Below, piece after piece: positions 1 to 8,129 of a stretch of 64,000 nt of DNA. Position 1 is the stretch's first letter. The number at the start of each line of letters is the position of its first letter. Position numbers and translations under genes: made by a program. The notes beneath the pieces are model-generated. The model did no database searches, was not told the DNA's origin, and was given only the letters and a program-made list of their open reading frames with translations. Source of the stretch: Haemophilus haemolyticus M19501 (lineage in GTDB: Bacteria > Pseudomonadota > Gammaproteobacteria > Enterobacterales > Pasteurellaceae); NCBI RefSeq assembly GCF_000222025.1, contig NZ_AFQO01000008.1, positions 62,001-126,000 of the forward strand, read 5' to 3'.

Positions 1-1
1 T

Positions 2-616
2 GGTCAAGTGAAATCTGTGCGTTTGGTAGTGAATATTCGTGATACCCATGCCATGTTGTTGGATGCACTTTCTGGTCAGCAAGATGAATATCAAGACTTA
101 TTTAACGACAACCGCATTACTTTCTCTGAAGCTATGGCGAAGCTCTATCAACGCATTAATCCACATATTGATATGGGACAACGCACAGCACAAACAATCG
201 GCGAAGAATTGTTAGATTACCGTAATTATCTTGAACTTGAAGTGGAAGTATTCCGTGGCGCAGATGGTTGGTTACGTGCCGAAAGTGGCGCACTTTCTAC
301 TGGTGAAGCTATCGGTACAGGTATGTCAATTCTCTTAATGGTTGTTCAAAGTTGGGAAGAAGAAAGCCGTCGAATTCGTGGTAAAGATATTGTGCCTTGT
401 CGCTTGTTGTTCTTAGATGAAGCAGCGCGTTTAGACGGTAAATCTATTTCTACCTTATTTGAGCTTTGTGAACGTTTAGATATGCAGTTACTTATTGCTG
501 CGCCAGAAAACATTAGCCCAGAAAAAGGTACAACCTATAAACTCGTGCGTAAAATCGCAGGCAACCAAGAGCACGTACACGTTGTTGGTTTACGCGGATT
601 CGGTGCGACAGAATAA
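2..616 (+). CDS. mukB: Chromosome partition protein MukB, C-terminal end (partial)
   Basis: The reading frame is open from the window edge, so this is only the last ~204 residues of a ~1,500-residue SMC-like ATPase of the MukBEF condensin. The visible part is the C-terminal half of the ATPase head. It shows the ABC signature around [14 protein letters not shown] and a Walker B segment, [13 protein letters not shown], followed by the family's closing residues. MukB organises the chromosome and is coupled to the terminus through MatP. That fits its position only ~2.7 kb from the dif-like site in this window. The GTG at position 8 is an internal codon, not a start. Confidence 0.97.
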   Translation, partial: GQVKSVRLVVNIRDTHAMLLDALSGQQDEYQDLFNDNRITFSEAMAKLYQRINPHIDMGQRTAQTIGEELLDYRNYLELEVEVFRGADGWLRAESGALSTGEAIGTGMSILLMVVQSWEEESRRIRGKDIVPCRLLFLDEAARLDGKSISTLFELCERLDMQLLIAAPENISPEKGTTYKLVRKIAGNQEHVHVVGLRGFGATE

Positions 617-626
617 AAAATAGAAG

Positions 627-667
627 GGAAGTGCGGTTAAAATTTTAAGATTTTTGACCGCACTTTA
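627..667. terminator. USS-dyad terminator after mukB
   Basis: Two inverted uptake sequences (629-637 and 657-665) form the arms of a hairpin with a T-rich flank. In Haemophilus such pairs commonly double as rho-independent terminators. It separates mukB from the transporter gene. Confidence 0.75.
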
Positions 668-685
668 ATTATATAAGGAATTTAA

Positions 686-1561
686 ATGCACAATCTTATT
701 CTTGCCATTCTTTGTAGCGTAGCGGTTTCAGTTTTACTAAAAATTGCCCGTAAAAAAAATATTATTATTGAACAAGCTATCGCATTCAACTACATCACAG
801 CCATTACTTTTAGTTATTTCTTACTCAAACCTGATTTTAAAGGCTTAGAATTTACTGATTACATTGTACAAAGCGAAAACTCACCCATTTTTTTAGCACT
901 AGGTTTATTGCTACCTAGCGTGTTTATTATTATGTCAAAAGCGGTGGAGTTTGCTGGAATTGTACGTTCTGATGCTGCACAACGTCTTTCGTTGTTTCTT
1001 CCTATTTTATCGGCATTTTTAATTTTTCATGAAACACTAAGCCAATCTAAAATCATTGGCGTTGTATTAGCCTTTATAGGTTTATTTTGTTTATTAACTA
1101 AGCCAAATCAAGGGCAAAGTGCGGTAAATTTTAAAGGTGTTTTAGGATTAATCGGCGTGTGGTTTGGGTATGGCATTATTGATATTTTATTCAAACAAGT
1201 GGCGAAAAGCGGCGGTGCATTTCCTGCAACATTGTTTATTTCTTTTTCGCTTGCAGCTTGCGTTATGTTTATCTATTTATTCCTAAAACGTGCCCAATGG
1301 ACATCATCAAGTGTAATTGGTGGCATCGTTTTAGGTGTATTGAATTTCTTTAATATTTTATTCTACATAAAAGCACATCAAAGTTTTGCTGGAAATCCAA
1401 CGCTTGTTTTTGCGGGAATGAACATTGGAGTGATTTGTTTAGGTACGATAATTGGCGCATTAGTTTTTAAAGAAAAAATCAGTAAGCTAAATTGGATAGG
1501 TATTATTTTTAGTTTATCAGCTATTTTCTGCCTATATTATTTAGATAAACTTATTGCGTAA
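686..1561 (+). CDS. EamA/DMT-family membrane transporter
   Basis: This is a 291-residue, very hydrophobic protein with about ten predicted membrane segments in two halves. That is the usual architecture of drug/metabolite transporters of the EamA type. A short cytoplasmic basic patch (ARKKN) follows the first helix, and conserved glycines occur near the end of each half. The substrate cannot be read from the sequence. It begins 20 bp after the USS dyad with the ribosome-binding site AAGGAA, and it ends 12 bp before sbcB, so the two genes are probably cotranscribed. One USS lies inside the gene at 1117-1125. Confidence 0.85.
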   Translation: MHNLILAILCSVAVSVLLKIARKKNIIIEQAIAFNYITAITFSYFLLKPDFKGLEFTDYIVQSENSPIFLALGLLLPSVFIIMSKAVEFAGIVRSDAAQRLSLFLPILSAFLIFHETLSQSKIIGVVLAFIGLFCLLTKPNQGQSAVNFKGVLGLIGVWFGYGIIDILFKQVAKSGGAFPATLFISFSLAACVMFIYLFLKRAQWTSSSVIGGIVLGVLNFFNILFYIKAHQSFAGNPTLVFAGMNIGVICLGTIIGALVFKEKISKLNWIGIIFSLSAIFCLYYLDKLIA

Positions 1562-1573
1562 AAGAGAGTAGTC

Positions 1574-2995
1574 ATGGCAAAAGATTTCAGCTTTTTTATT
1601 TACGATTATGAAAGTTTTGGTGTAAATCCAGCAACAGATCGCCCTGCGCAATTTGCGGGTATTCGTACAGACGCTGATTTTAATATTATTGGCGAACCAA
1701 TAATGTTTTATTGTAAACAAACCAATGATTATTTACCGGCTCCTGAAGCGGTAATGGTGACAGGAATTACACCACAAGAATGTAATGAAAAGGGGCTTTC
1801 TGAGCCTGAATTCGCCGCAAATATCTTAGCAGAATTTTCCCAACCCAATACTTGTGTCATGGGCTATAACAATATTCGCTACGATGATGAAATGACGCGT
1901 TATACGTTTTATCGTAATTTCATTGATCCTTATGAATACAGCTGGAAAAACGGGAATTCACGCTGGGATTTGTTAGATTTAGTGCGAGCCTGTTATGCCT
2001 TGCGTCCAGAAGGAATTAATTGGGCTTATGACGATGATGGAATGCCAAGTTTCCGTTTAGAAAAACTCACTAAAGCAAATGGTATTGAGCATGAAAATGC
2101 TCACGATGCCATGGCGGATGTATATGCAACTATTGCTATGGCGAAACTAATTAAAGAAAAACAGCCTAAATTATTCCAATATTTCTTTGAAAACCGAGGT
2201 AAAAAAGAAATCGAAAAATTGGTTGATACAGGTGCAATGACACCTTTAGTGCATGTTTCTGGGATGTTAGGGAATTATCGTGGAAATTGCACTTGGGTTG
2301 CACCTTTAGCTTGGCATCCGACAAATCAAAACGCATTAATTGTGTGTGATTTAACTGGCGATATCAATAATTTATTAGCCAAAAGTGCGGATGAATTACG
2401 AGCAGATTTATATACCAAAAAATTGGAATTAGAAGAAAGGGGAGTTTCATCTGTTCCATTAAAGCTTGTGCATATCAATAAATGTCCTATTTTAGCGCCC
2501 GCCAAAACCTTGTTACCAGAAACAGCAAATCGCTTGGGTATTGATCGACAATTATGTTTGGATAATCTTGCAAAATTACGAGCATCTTTTGATATTCGTG
2601 AAAAAGTGGCTGATATTTTTAATGAAGAACGTCAATTTGAATCGAATGATAATGTAGAAACTGAGCTATACAATGGCTTTTTCAGCAATGCTGATAAAAA
2701 TAATATGTCTATTTTACGTAGTTTACCTGCAGAAAAATTAGCTGAACACGGTTTAGCTTTTGAAGATAAACGTATCCCTGAATTATTGTTCCATTATCGT
2801 GCTCGTCATTTTTATAAAACCCTCACACGCGCTGAACAAATTAAATGGCAAAAATACCGACAGAATAAACTTGAAAAAAGTGCGGTAGATTTTGAATCAA
2901 GTTTACAACGTTTAGCAGAGAAACATTCAGATAATCCTGAAAAACTATCTTTATTACAACAAGTATATGAATACGGTATAAAATTACTAGGTTAG
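1574..2995 (+). CDS. sbcB: Exodeoxyribonuclease I
   Basis: This is a 3'-to-5' single-strand DNA exonuclease of the DEDDh family (473 residues, family length ~475) that acts in recombination and mismatch repair. The Exo I motif is seen as FIYDYESFG (Asp11, Glu13), and the Exo III motif is NAHDAMADV at about residues 175-185. The remainder matches the SH3-like and C-terminal domains typical of the family. A ribosome-binding site (AAAGAGAG) precedes the ATG. The gene is followed by its own terminator and then the dif-like region. Together with recB and recD later in the window, much of the recombination-nuclease set lies here. Confidence 0.96.
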   Translation: MAKDFSFFIYDYESFGVNPATDRPAQFAGIRTDADFNIIGEPIMFYCKQTNDYLPAPEAVMVTGITPQECNEKGLSEPEFAANILAEFSQPNTCVMGYNNIRYDDEMTRYTFYRNFIDPYEYSWKNGNSRWDLLDLVRACYALRPEGINWAYDDDGMPSFRLEKLTKANGIEHENAHDAMADVYATIAMAKLIKEKQPKLFQYFFENRGKKEIEKLVDTGAMTPLVHVSGMLGNYRGNCTWVAPLAWHPTNQNALIVCDLTGDINNLLAKSADELRADLYTKKLELEERGVSSVPLKLVHINKCPILAPAKTLLPETANRLGIDRQLCLDNLAKLRASFDIREKVADIFNEERQFESNDNVETELYNGFFSNADKNNMSILRSLPAEKLAEHGLAFEDKRIPELLFHYRARHFYKTLTRAEQIKWQKYRQNKLEKSAVDFESSLQRLAEKHSDNPEKLSLLQQVYEYGIKLLG

Positions 2996-3018
2996 TCGAT
3001 ACGTTGTCACATTTTGTC

Positions 3019-3051
3019 AAAAAGCACGTTTCAAGAAAAACGTGCTTTTTT
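3019..3051 (+). terminator. Rho-independent terminator of sbcB
   Basis: AAAGCACGTTT and AAACGTGCTTT form a strong stem just after the sbcB stop, followed by a run of T. Confidence 0.85.
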
Positions 3052-3090
3052 GTTGTTTTTTTCTGGGAAGAATTATCCCCAAAATTATTC

Positions 3091-3434
3091 AGATTTTACG
3101 TAGCGTAATCGCATAGATTTAGCTTATGTCACTTTACATTTCCTTTACATTTCAATTTATTCGTTCAATAACTCTATAAAATGACGCGTTACAACGTGTT
3201 ATTTATCCTTATATTGTCTTGTTTTAGTAGTATCTGTGACTTGTGTATAACTCTGTGATTTATTTAATCCGTAGTTTCCGCTAACCCGATAACTAATTTC
3301 GTATAATGTATATTATGTTAAATTAACTGGGTATAAAGTAACTTTTGTGAGGCGATCAAAAAGGATACTCTGCTTCTTCTCTAGTTAAAGTTATAAGATT
3401 TAATTTTGGAGTTGGATTGCGCTACGTAAAATCT
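3091..3434. repeat. 20-bp inverted repeat flanking the dif-like site
   Basis: AGATTTTACGTAGCGTAATC at 3091-3110 recurs in inverted orientation at 3415-3434 with a single mismatch (19 of 20). The 304 bp between the arms contain the dif-like site but no reading frame I would call a gene. No target-site duplication is evident outside the arms. The arms could be the ends of a small non-coding element or paired protein-binding sites around dif. I do not recognise the sequence. Confidence 0.7.
3296..3323. other. dif: dif-like XerC/XerD recombination site
   Basis: This is a 28-bp site with an 11-bp XerC-type arm ATTTCGTATAA (3296-3306), a 6-bp centre TGTATA (3307-3312) and an 11-bp XerD-type arm TTATGTTAAAT (3313-3323). 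From memory, the centre and XerD arm are identical to the E. coli dif site, and the XerC arm keeps the inner residues. XerCD resolve chromosome dimers here at division, activated by FtsK. The surrounding gene-free stretch of 2996-3679 supports a terminus locus. Apart from the features listed separately, I see nothing else in that stretch. Confidence 0.88.
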
Positions 3435-3484
3435 AAATGAATTTATGGATGGGATATTATTAATAATTTAAAATCTTTTTTATT

Positions 3485-3497
3485 GTGACAACGTCAT
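3485..3497. promoter_or_regulatory. matS-like MatP-binding site
   Basis: GTGACAACGTCAT matches the consensus GTGACRNYGTCAC at 12 of 13 positions. MatP binds such sites to organise the terminus macrodomain and excludes MukBEF from it. A weaker match with the same GTGACAACGT core lies at 2998-3010 on the other strand, so the dif-like site is bracketed by the two. Confidence 0.5.
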
Positions 3498-3518
3498 ATT
3501 TGATTTGTATAGAATTAT

Positions 3519-3537
3519 GTAAATGATAATAATTGTT
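3519..3537 (+). promoter_or_regulatory. Fur-box-like site upstream of ftnA
   Basis: The sequence GTAAATGATAATAATTGTT matches the 19-bp Fur consensus at about 14 positions and lies ~140 bp before the ferritin start. Iron control of ferritin would be expected. A second, weaker half-match (AATTATCATTT) lies at 3598-3608. Confidence 0.45.
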
Positions 3538-3679
3538 TTTTTATTTTTCTTTTTAAAATTAATGAGTTATATAAATTTTTTTTGATAAAAAACTTGCAAT
3601 TATCATTTGTGAATTTAAAATGATTGCCGCAAATTACGCTTTATTGCATTTTATCAATCAAAACGGAAAGGAATTAGTT

Positions 3680-4168
3680 ATGCTTAATCAAATAATCATA
3701 AACAAGCTGAACGACCAAATTAACTTAGAGTTCTACTCTTCTAATGTTTATTTACAAATGAGTGCATGGTGTTCAAAACACGGTTATGAGGGGGCTGCTG
3801 CCTTCTTACTTCGTCATGCTGATGAAGAATTAGAACATATGCAAAAATTGTTTAATTATGTAAGTGAAACTAGTGGTATGCCTATTTTAGGAAAAATTGA
3901 TGCACCTAAACATGATTATTCTTCATTAAGAGAAGTTTTTGAAATAACTTTAGAACATGAAAAATTAGTCACTTCAAAAATCAATGAATTAGTTGAAGTT
4001 ACTTTTGAAAGCAAAGACTACTCTGCTTTTAACTTTTTGCAGTGGTATGTAGCAGAACAGCATGAAGAAGAAAAATTATTTAGTGGCATTATTGATAGAT
4101 TTAATCTTGTTGGCGAAGATGGCAAAGGATTATTCTTTATTGATCGTGAACTAGCAACTTTGGAATAG
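3680..4168 (+). CDS. ftnA: Non-haem ferritin, first of a tandem pair
   Basis: This is a 162-residue bacterial ferritin subunit that forms 24-mer iron-storage shells. All ferroxidase-centre residues sit at the E. coli FtnA positions: Glu17, Glu50, His53, Glu94, Gln127 and Glu130. I chose the ATG at 3680 because AAAGGAA precedes it and the protein then starts at the family's usual point. An in-frame ATG at 3620 would add 20 unconserved residues. The gene lies 15 bp before the second ferritin gene and is surely cotranscribed with it. A Fur-like box lies upstream. Confidence 0.95.
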   Translation: MLNQIIINKLNDQINLEFYSSNVYLQMSAWCSKHGYEGAAAFLLRHADEELEHMQKLFNYVSETSGMPILGKIDAPKHDYSSLREVFEITLEHEKLVTSKINELVEVTFESKDYSAFNFLQWYVAEQHEEEKLFSGIIDRFNLVGEDGKGLFFIDRELATLE

Positions 4169-4183
4169 ATAGGAGAAAATAAT

Positions 4184-4681
4184 ATGTTATCAGAAAATGT
4201 AGTAAAACTATTAAACGATCAAATGAATTTAGAGTTTTATTCTTCTAATTTATATTTACAAATGAGTGCTTGGTGCGAGCAAAAAGGTTTTGAAGGGGCA
4301 GCAAAATTTTTATCAGCTCATGCTGCTGAAGAAATGCAACACATGCGTAAATTATTTACTTATTTAAATGAGACAGGCTCAGTTGCTCTAATTTCTGCAA
4401 TTGAAGCACCATCACACGAATATAAATCATTAAAAGAAGTGATTGAAATTACCTATGAACATGAGAAATTGATTACAAGTAAAATCAATGAATTAGTAGG
4501 TAAAACTTTTGAAGAAAAAGACTACTCTGCATTTAATTTCCTACAATGGTATGTAGCAGAACAGCATGAAGAAGAAAAATTATTCAGTGGCATCTTGGAT
4601 AAATTGAATCTTCTTGGCGAAGATGGTAAAGGTTTATTCTTAGTTGATAAAGATTTAGGTAATCTTGCTAACGAAGCTTAG
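4184..4681 (+). CDS. ftnB: Non-haem ferritin, second of a tandem pair
   Basis: This 165-residue paralogue of the preceding ferritin keeps every ferroxidase ligand at the same numbering (Glu17, Glu50, His53, Glu94, Gln127, Glu130). Both subunits therefore look catalytically competent and may form mixed shells. The two genes share a perfectly identical 38-bp DNA block in the helix that carries Gln127 and Glu130. The ribosome-binding site is TAGGAG. A terminator follows at 4705. The symbol follows common Haemophilus usage and does not imply orthology with E. coli FtnB. Confidence 0.94.
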   Translation: MLSENVVKLLNDQMNLEFYSSNLYLQMSAWCEQKGFEGAAKFLSAHAAEEMQHMRKLFTYLNETGSVALISAIEAPSHEYKSLKEVIEITYEHEKLITSKINELVGKTFEEKDYSAFNFLQWYVAEQHEEEKLFSGILDKLNLLGEDGKGLFLVDKDLGNLANEA

Positions 4682-4704
4682 TCTAAGAGTATAAAATATT
4701 TATG

Positions 4705-4732
4705 AGCCTAGTATTACACTAGGCTTATTTTT
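4705..4732 (+). terminator. Terminator after the ferritin genes
   Basis: The stem AGCCTAGT / ACTAGGCT with a 5-base loop is followed by a T-rich tract. Confidence 0.85.
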
Positions 4733-4754
4733 TTATTTGAGATATGGATTTTAT

Positions 4755-4788
4755 AAAGAAAAACCCCGCATAAAATTATGCGAGGTTA
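4755..4788 (-). terminator. Terminator of tRNA-Leu
   Basis: Read on the minus strand, AACCTCGCATAA pairs with TTATGCGGGGTT and is followed by a T run, directly downstream of the tRNA. Confidence 0.8.
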
Positions 4789-4797
4789 AAATAAATA

Positions 4798-4883
4798 TGG
4801 TGCCTAGGGTCGGACTCGAACCGACACGTTTATTCAACGGCGGATTTTGAATCCGCTGCGTCTACCAATTTCGCCACCCAGGC
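4798..4883 (-). tRNA. tRNA-Leu (anticodon CAA)
   Basis: An 86-nt class II tRNA is read on the minus strand from GCCTGGGTGG to a genome-encoded CCA end. The D-arm (TGGTAGACGC), the anticodon stem GCGGA/TCCGC with loop TTCAAAA, a long variable arm and the TTCGAGTCC T-loop are all visible. The anticodon CAA reads UUG. From memory, strain Rd carries prophage-like genes near here. In this window both flanks are clean. Confidence 0.97.
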
Positions 4884-4982
4884 TTAATGGTTTTGAATTA
4901 TACGTATATATAAATGTGTGACAAGTAAAATTTATTAGAAACAATTCATTTGTTTTAAAAATGAGCAAGGATTTTCTGTTTT

Positions 4983-5075
4983 CTAAAAATATCGCCAAAT
5001 AAATGCAATAACTAAAATACATAACATGATTAAAATCTGAATCAGCCGTTTTTTTGTTAATTTTTCTGCTGCCAT
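4983..5075 (-). CDS. Possible 30-residue single-pass membrane peptide
   Basis: A short frame divergent from fnr encodes MAAEKLTKKR, then a hydrophobic stretch rich in Leu and Ile (about residues 11-28), ending WRYF. The basic N-terminus and single helix are typical of small inner-membrane proteins. A purine-rich AAGAAGAG lies upstream at a slightly long spacing. I do not recognise a family, and conservation would be needed to accept it as a gene. Confidence 0.4.
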   Translation of the reverse strand: MAAEKLTKKRLIQILIMLCILVIAFIWRYF

Positions 5076-5118
5076 AATGCTTTACTCTTCTTAAAATGAC
5101 TATTTAGTGGTATAATTA

Positions 5119-5132
5119 TTGAGTTAGATCAA
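5119..5132 (+). promoter_or_regulatory. FNR box upstream of fnr
   Basis: TTGAGTTAGATCAA matches the consensus TTGAT-N4-ATCAA at 9 of 10 defined positions and lies 36 bp before the fnr start. This suggests autoregulation, as known for E. coli fnr. Confidence 0.65.
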
Positions 5133-5167
5133 TTTTACACTAATTTTTCGAAATATTTGAGGCTTAC

Positions 5168-5941
5168 ATGAAAAATTTCGTTGCAGAAACCAAGGCAGGA
5201 CGCCGGGTTCAATCGGGAGGTTGTGCTATTCATTGCCAGGATTGCAGTATTAGTCAACTTTGTATTCCTTTTACGCTGAACGAACATGAATTAGATCAGC
5301 TTGATAATATTATCGAACGAAAGAAACCCATCCAAAAATCACAAGTTCTTTTTAAAGCAGGTGATTCCCTCAATTCAATTTATGCAATCCGCTCTGGTAC
5401 GATTAAAAGCTACACTATTAGTGAATCTGGCGAAGAACAAATCACTTCATTCCATTTACCTGGTGATTTAGTTGGATTTGATGCAATTACTCAAATGCAA
5501 CACCCTAGTTTTGCACAAGCTTTAGAGACTGCAATGGTATGCGAAATTCCTTATGATATTTTGGATGATTTAGCAGGTAAAATGCCAAAATTGCGCCAAC
5601 AAATTTTGCGCTTAATGAGTAATGAAATTAAAAGTGATCAAGAAATGATTTTGTTACTGTCCAAAATGAATGCAGAAGAACGTTTGGCTGCTTTTATTCA
5701 TAATCTTTCTAAACGATACTCTGCCCGTGGTTTTTCAGCTAAAGAATTCCGCTTAACGATGACGCGTGGTGATATTGGTAACTATCTAGGTTTAACCGTT
5801 GAAACTATCAGTCGATTATTGGGACGCTTTCAAAAACTAGGCGTTCTTACAGTACAAGGAAAATATATTACAATTAATGATCTCAATGCTTTAATTAAAT
5901 TAACTGGCACGAATAAAACCAAAATAACATTAGTTGAATAA
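5168..5941 (+). CDS. fnr: Oxygen-sensing regulator FNR
   Basis: This 257-residue CRP/FNR-family regulator switches genes between aerobic and anaerobic growth using an oxygen-labile 4Fe-4S cluster. The N-terminal motif gives Cys19, Cys23, Cys26 and Cys32, and a further Cys lies at about 125 (MVCEIP). The equivalents of the E. coli cluster ligands are Cys23, 26, 32 and 125. A cyclic-nucleotide-type beta-roll follows. The C-terminal helix-turn-helix carries the recognition helix [11 protein letters not shown] with the Glu, Ser and Arg that read the FNR box. The protein closely resembles E. coli FNR throughout. Confidence 0.97.
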   Translation: MKNFVAETKAGRRVQSGGCAIHCQDCSISQLCIPFTLNEHELDQLDNIIERKKPIQKSQVLFKAGDSLNSIYAIRSGTIKSYTISESGEEQITSFHLPGDLVGFDAITQMQHPSFAQALETAMVCEIPYDILDDLAGKMPKLRQQILRLMSNEIKSDQEMILLLSKMNAEERLAAFIHNLSKRYSARGFSAKEFRLTMTRGDIGNYLGLTVETISRLLGRFQKLGVLTVQGKYITINDLNALIKLTGTNKTKITLVE

Positions 5942-5946
5942 TTTTT

Positions 5947-5972
5947 AAGGCGTGAATTTCACGCCTTTTTTG
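5947..5972 (+). terminator. Terminator of fnr
   Basis: AAGGCGTGAA / TTCACGCCTT forms a perfect stem followed by T residues. Confidence 0.85.
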
Positions 5973-6074
5973 TATTCATTAAAAATAAATTTTGCACTAG
6001 ATCACCTTTTTGAAAATCGAACCTTGCCATTCAAAAGATTCTTTCTTATTCTATGGTGAATTTTGGAGGTTGTT

Positions 6075-7004
6075 ATGAAATTTAAAAATATCCTGGTTGT
6101 TCTCAATCCTGAAAATGAAAAACAATATGCCCTTGCGCGTGCCGTGCGTTTGGTGAAAGAACAAAAAAATGAAACTAAGGTAAAAATCACCGCACTTTTA
6201 TCTGTATATGACTTATCTTATGAAATGTCGGCTTTACTTTCTTCTGAAGAACGTTCAGAAATGCATCAACAAGTAATCAAAAAACACCGACATGCGGTTC
6301 AATATTACTTAGATAAATATGCAGATCCTGAAATTGAATTGCAATCTCACATTGTTTGGAATAGTAATGAAGCTGAGGCGATTAAAGAAGAAGTCGAAGG
6401 CAACAATTATGATCTTGTGGTGAAATATACTAAAGATGAAGAAAGTTTTACCTCACTTATTTTCACACCAGTGGATTGGCAGCTTCTTCGTAAATGCCCT
6501 GTTCCTGTTTTGATGGTTCGCGATGGCGATTGGAAACATCAACGCCGTATTCTTGTGGCAGTAAATGTTTCTGGTGAGCAAGACTATCAAGATGAATTTA
6601 ATCAAGAATTAGTGGAAACAGGTATGTCACTCGCTGAAAATTTAAATCGTGGCAATGTTCACTTAGTTGCCGCTTACCCTTCTGCTCCAATCAACATGGC
6701 TATTGATTTACCAGAATTTAATACTTCAGGCTATGAAAATGGTATTCGTGGCCAACATCTTATTAATATGAAAGCATTGCGTCAAAAATTTGGTATTAGT
6801 GAAGACCATACTCATGTGCGTGAAGGTTTCCCTGAAGAAGTGATTCCTGAAGTCGCAAAAGAAATTGAAGCTGAGTTAGTGATTTTAGGCACAGTTGGCC
6901 GTACAGGTTTATCAGCTGCATTATTAGGCAATACTGCGGAACATGTGATTAGTAAATTAAGTTGTAATTTATTAGGCATTAAGCCATCTAAAAAAGACGA
7001 TTAA
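6075..7004 (+). CDS. uspE: Universal stress protein UspE
   Basis: This 309-residue protein is a tandem duplication of two Usp domains (about 1-150 and 155-305). The second domain ends in the nucleotide-loop pattern ILGTVGRTGLSAALLGNTAEHV. UspE proteins act in stress survival and cell aggregation in enteric bacteria. The start at 6075 is chosen for the strong GGAGG upstream. The fnr-uspE order is conserved in gamma-proteobacteria. A separate terminator at 7027 ends the transcript. Confidence 0.93.
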   Translation: MKFKNILVVLNPENEKQYALARAVRLVKEQKNETKVKITALLSVYDLSYEMSALLSSEERSEMHQQVIKKHRHAVQYYLDKYADPEIELQSHIVWNSNEAEAIKEEVEGNNYDLVVKYTKDEESFTSLIFTPVDWQLLRKCPVPVLMVRDGDWKHQRRILVAVNVSGEQDYQDEFNQELVETGMSLAENLNRGNVHLVAAYPSAPINMAIDLPEFNTSGYENGIRGQHLINMKALRQKFGISEDHTHVREGFPEEVIPEVAKEIEAELVILGTVGRTGLSAALLGNTAEHVISKLSCNLLGIKPSKKDD

Positions 7005-7026
7005 TAACAGTCATCTACATTTAGAC

Positions 7027-7061
7027 ATTCCCTAAGTACTAAGTATTTAGGGAATTTTTTT
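7027..7061 (+). terminator. Terminator of uspE
   Basis: ATTCCCTAA pairs with TTAGGGAAT, and a T run follows. Confidence 0.85.
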
Positions 7062-7079
7062 ATATGCTTTATATAGATG

Positions 7080-7101
7080 TTTTGTGATCTAGATCACAAA
7101 T
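7080..7101 (+). promoter_or_regulatory. CRP site (near-ideal palindrome)
   Basis: TTTGTGATCTAGATCACAAA is a perfect palindrome that contains TGTGATCTAGATCACA, the ideal CRP core. It lies about 110 bp before the His-tailed periplasmic gene. Confidence 0.75.
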
Positions 7102-7125
7102 CTTAAATTTTTTCTAAATCACCAT

Positions 7126-7144
7126 TTAAATGATAGTTATTTTC
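7126..7144 (+). promoter_or_regulatory. Fur-box-like site
   Basis: TTAAATGATAGTTATTTTC matches the Fur consensus at about 13 of 19 positions and lies between the CRP site and the start codon. Joint control by carbon status and iron is plausible but unproven. Confidence 0.45.
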
Positions 7145-7209
7145 ATTTAATATTCGAGCTCATTTTATAAATGCTCACCTCTATTCTCTATTTTTTATTA
7201 AGGAAAGGT

Positions 7210-8046
7210 ATGAAAAAAACATTAATTGCAAGTTTATTGGTTTTAGCTGGTGCAGCGCAAGCTCATGAAGTTTGGGTTCAAGCGCCTGCAAAATTGGCAT
7301 CTGGTTCTGTATTAAAAGCAGAATTAGCTTATGGGGACTACCCTTACGTAGAAAAAATTCCTGAAGCACGTTTAAAAATTTTTGCTCCAATGGAAATTAT
7401 TCATCAAGATGGTGAAAAACAAACCTTAGTTCAAAAAGGTGAAAACTATCAATATCAATCAGAGAAAGCATTGTCTGATGGCTCTTATTGGATAACAGCG
7501 ACCTATAAACCAACTTTTTGGTCACAAAATGCTGAAGGTTGGAAAATGGATAATTTAAAAGGATTAGAAAATCCAACTTATTGCGAACAAACTCAAATGT
7601 TTGGTAAAAGTTTTATTACTGTAGGGAAAAAGCCATTAAATGCAGAAATGGCAATGACAAGAGTAGGTTTACCGCTTGAAATTGTTCCTTTGCGTGATCC
7701 TAGCAAAGTGAAATCAGGCGAACCCTTCCCTGTTCAAATTTTCTACCAAGATCAGCCATTAGCGGGCGAAACTGTAATTGCAACCGCTGATACTATTGTC
7801 GTGAAAGATCTTGAAGCAAGTACAAGCCATCGTGAACCACAAGGTTTTTCAGGTAAAACAGATAGTCAAGGACGTGTGAATATCATCCCATTAATTGATG
7901 GTATTTGGAAAATTAAAGTTATTCATAAAACACCATTTGCAGATCAACAAATTTGTCAGCAATCTGCAAGCTATAGCACATTAATTTTACCGGTTGGTAA
8001 AGGATTAGCTAAATTACCACCAAAACCAGAACACCATCATCATTAA
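7210..8046 (+). CDS. Periplasmic DUF4198-type metal-related protein with His tail
   Basis: The 278-residue product starts with a clear signal peptide ([18 protein letters not shown]). Cleavage would leave His-Glu-Val-Trp at the mature N-terminus, the family's HEVW-like motif. It ends in a run of His residues after PPKPE. Members of the DUF4198 family are periplasmic and often linked to nickel or cobalt uptake. The His residues at both ends suggest metal binding. The substrate metal is an inference. The start at 7210 follows AAGGAAAGG. CRP-like and Fur-like sites lie upstream and a USS-dyad terminator downstream. Confidence 0.8.
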   Translation: MKKTLIASLLVLAGAAQAHEVWVQAPAKLASGSVLKAELAYGDYPYVEKIPEARLKIFAPMEIIHQDGEKQTLVQKGENYQYQSEKALSDGSYWITATYKPTFWSQNAEGWKMDNLKGLENPTYCEQTQMFGKSFITVGKKPLNAEMAMTRVGLPLEIVPLRDPSKVKSGEPFPVQIFYQDQPLAGETVIATADTIVVKDLEASTSHREPQGFSGKTDSQGRVNIIPLIDGIWKIKVIHKTPFADQQICQQSASYSTLILPVGKGLAKLPPKPEHHHH

Positions 8047-8051
8047 TCTTG

Positions 8052-8082
8052 AAAGTGCGGTGGAATTTCACCGCACTTTTAC
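8052..8082. terminator. USS-dyad terminator
   Basis: Inverted USS copies at 8053-8061 and 8070-8078 form a short-loop hairpin followed by T residues. It serves the upstream gene and possibly purN on the other strand. Confidence 0.8.
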
Positions 8083-8129
8083 ATCCTAATTCAATAAAAA
8101 ATACAAAAATAGTCTATCTAAATTCTAAG

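Noticed and set aside
3106-3414. Possible small gene inside the inverted repeat around dif
   Set aside because: No frame of useful length with a ribosome-binding site was seen. The stretch is AT-rich and stop-dense.
3620-3679. Longer ferritin start at 3620
   Set aside because: It adds 20 residues not found in ferritins, and AAAGGAA precedes the ATG at 3680.
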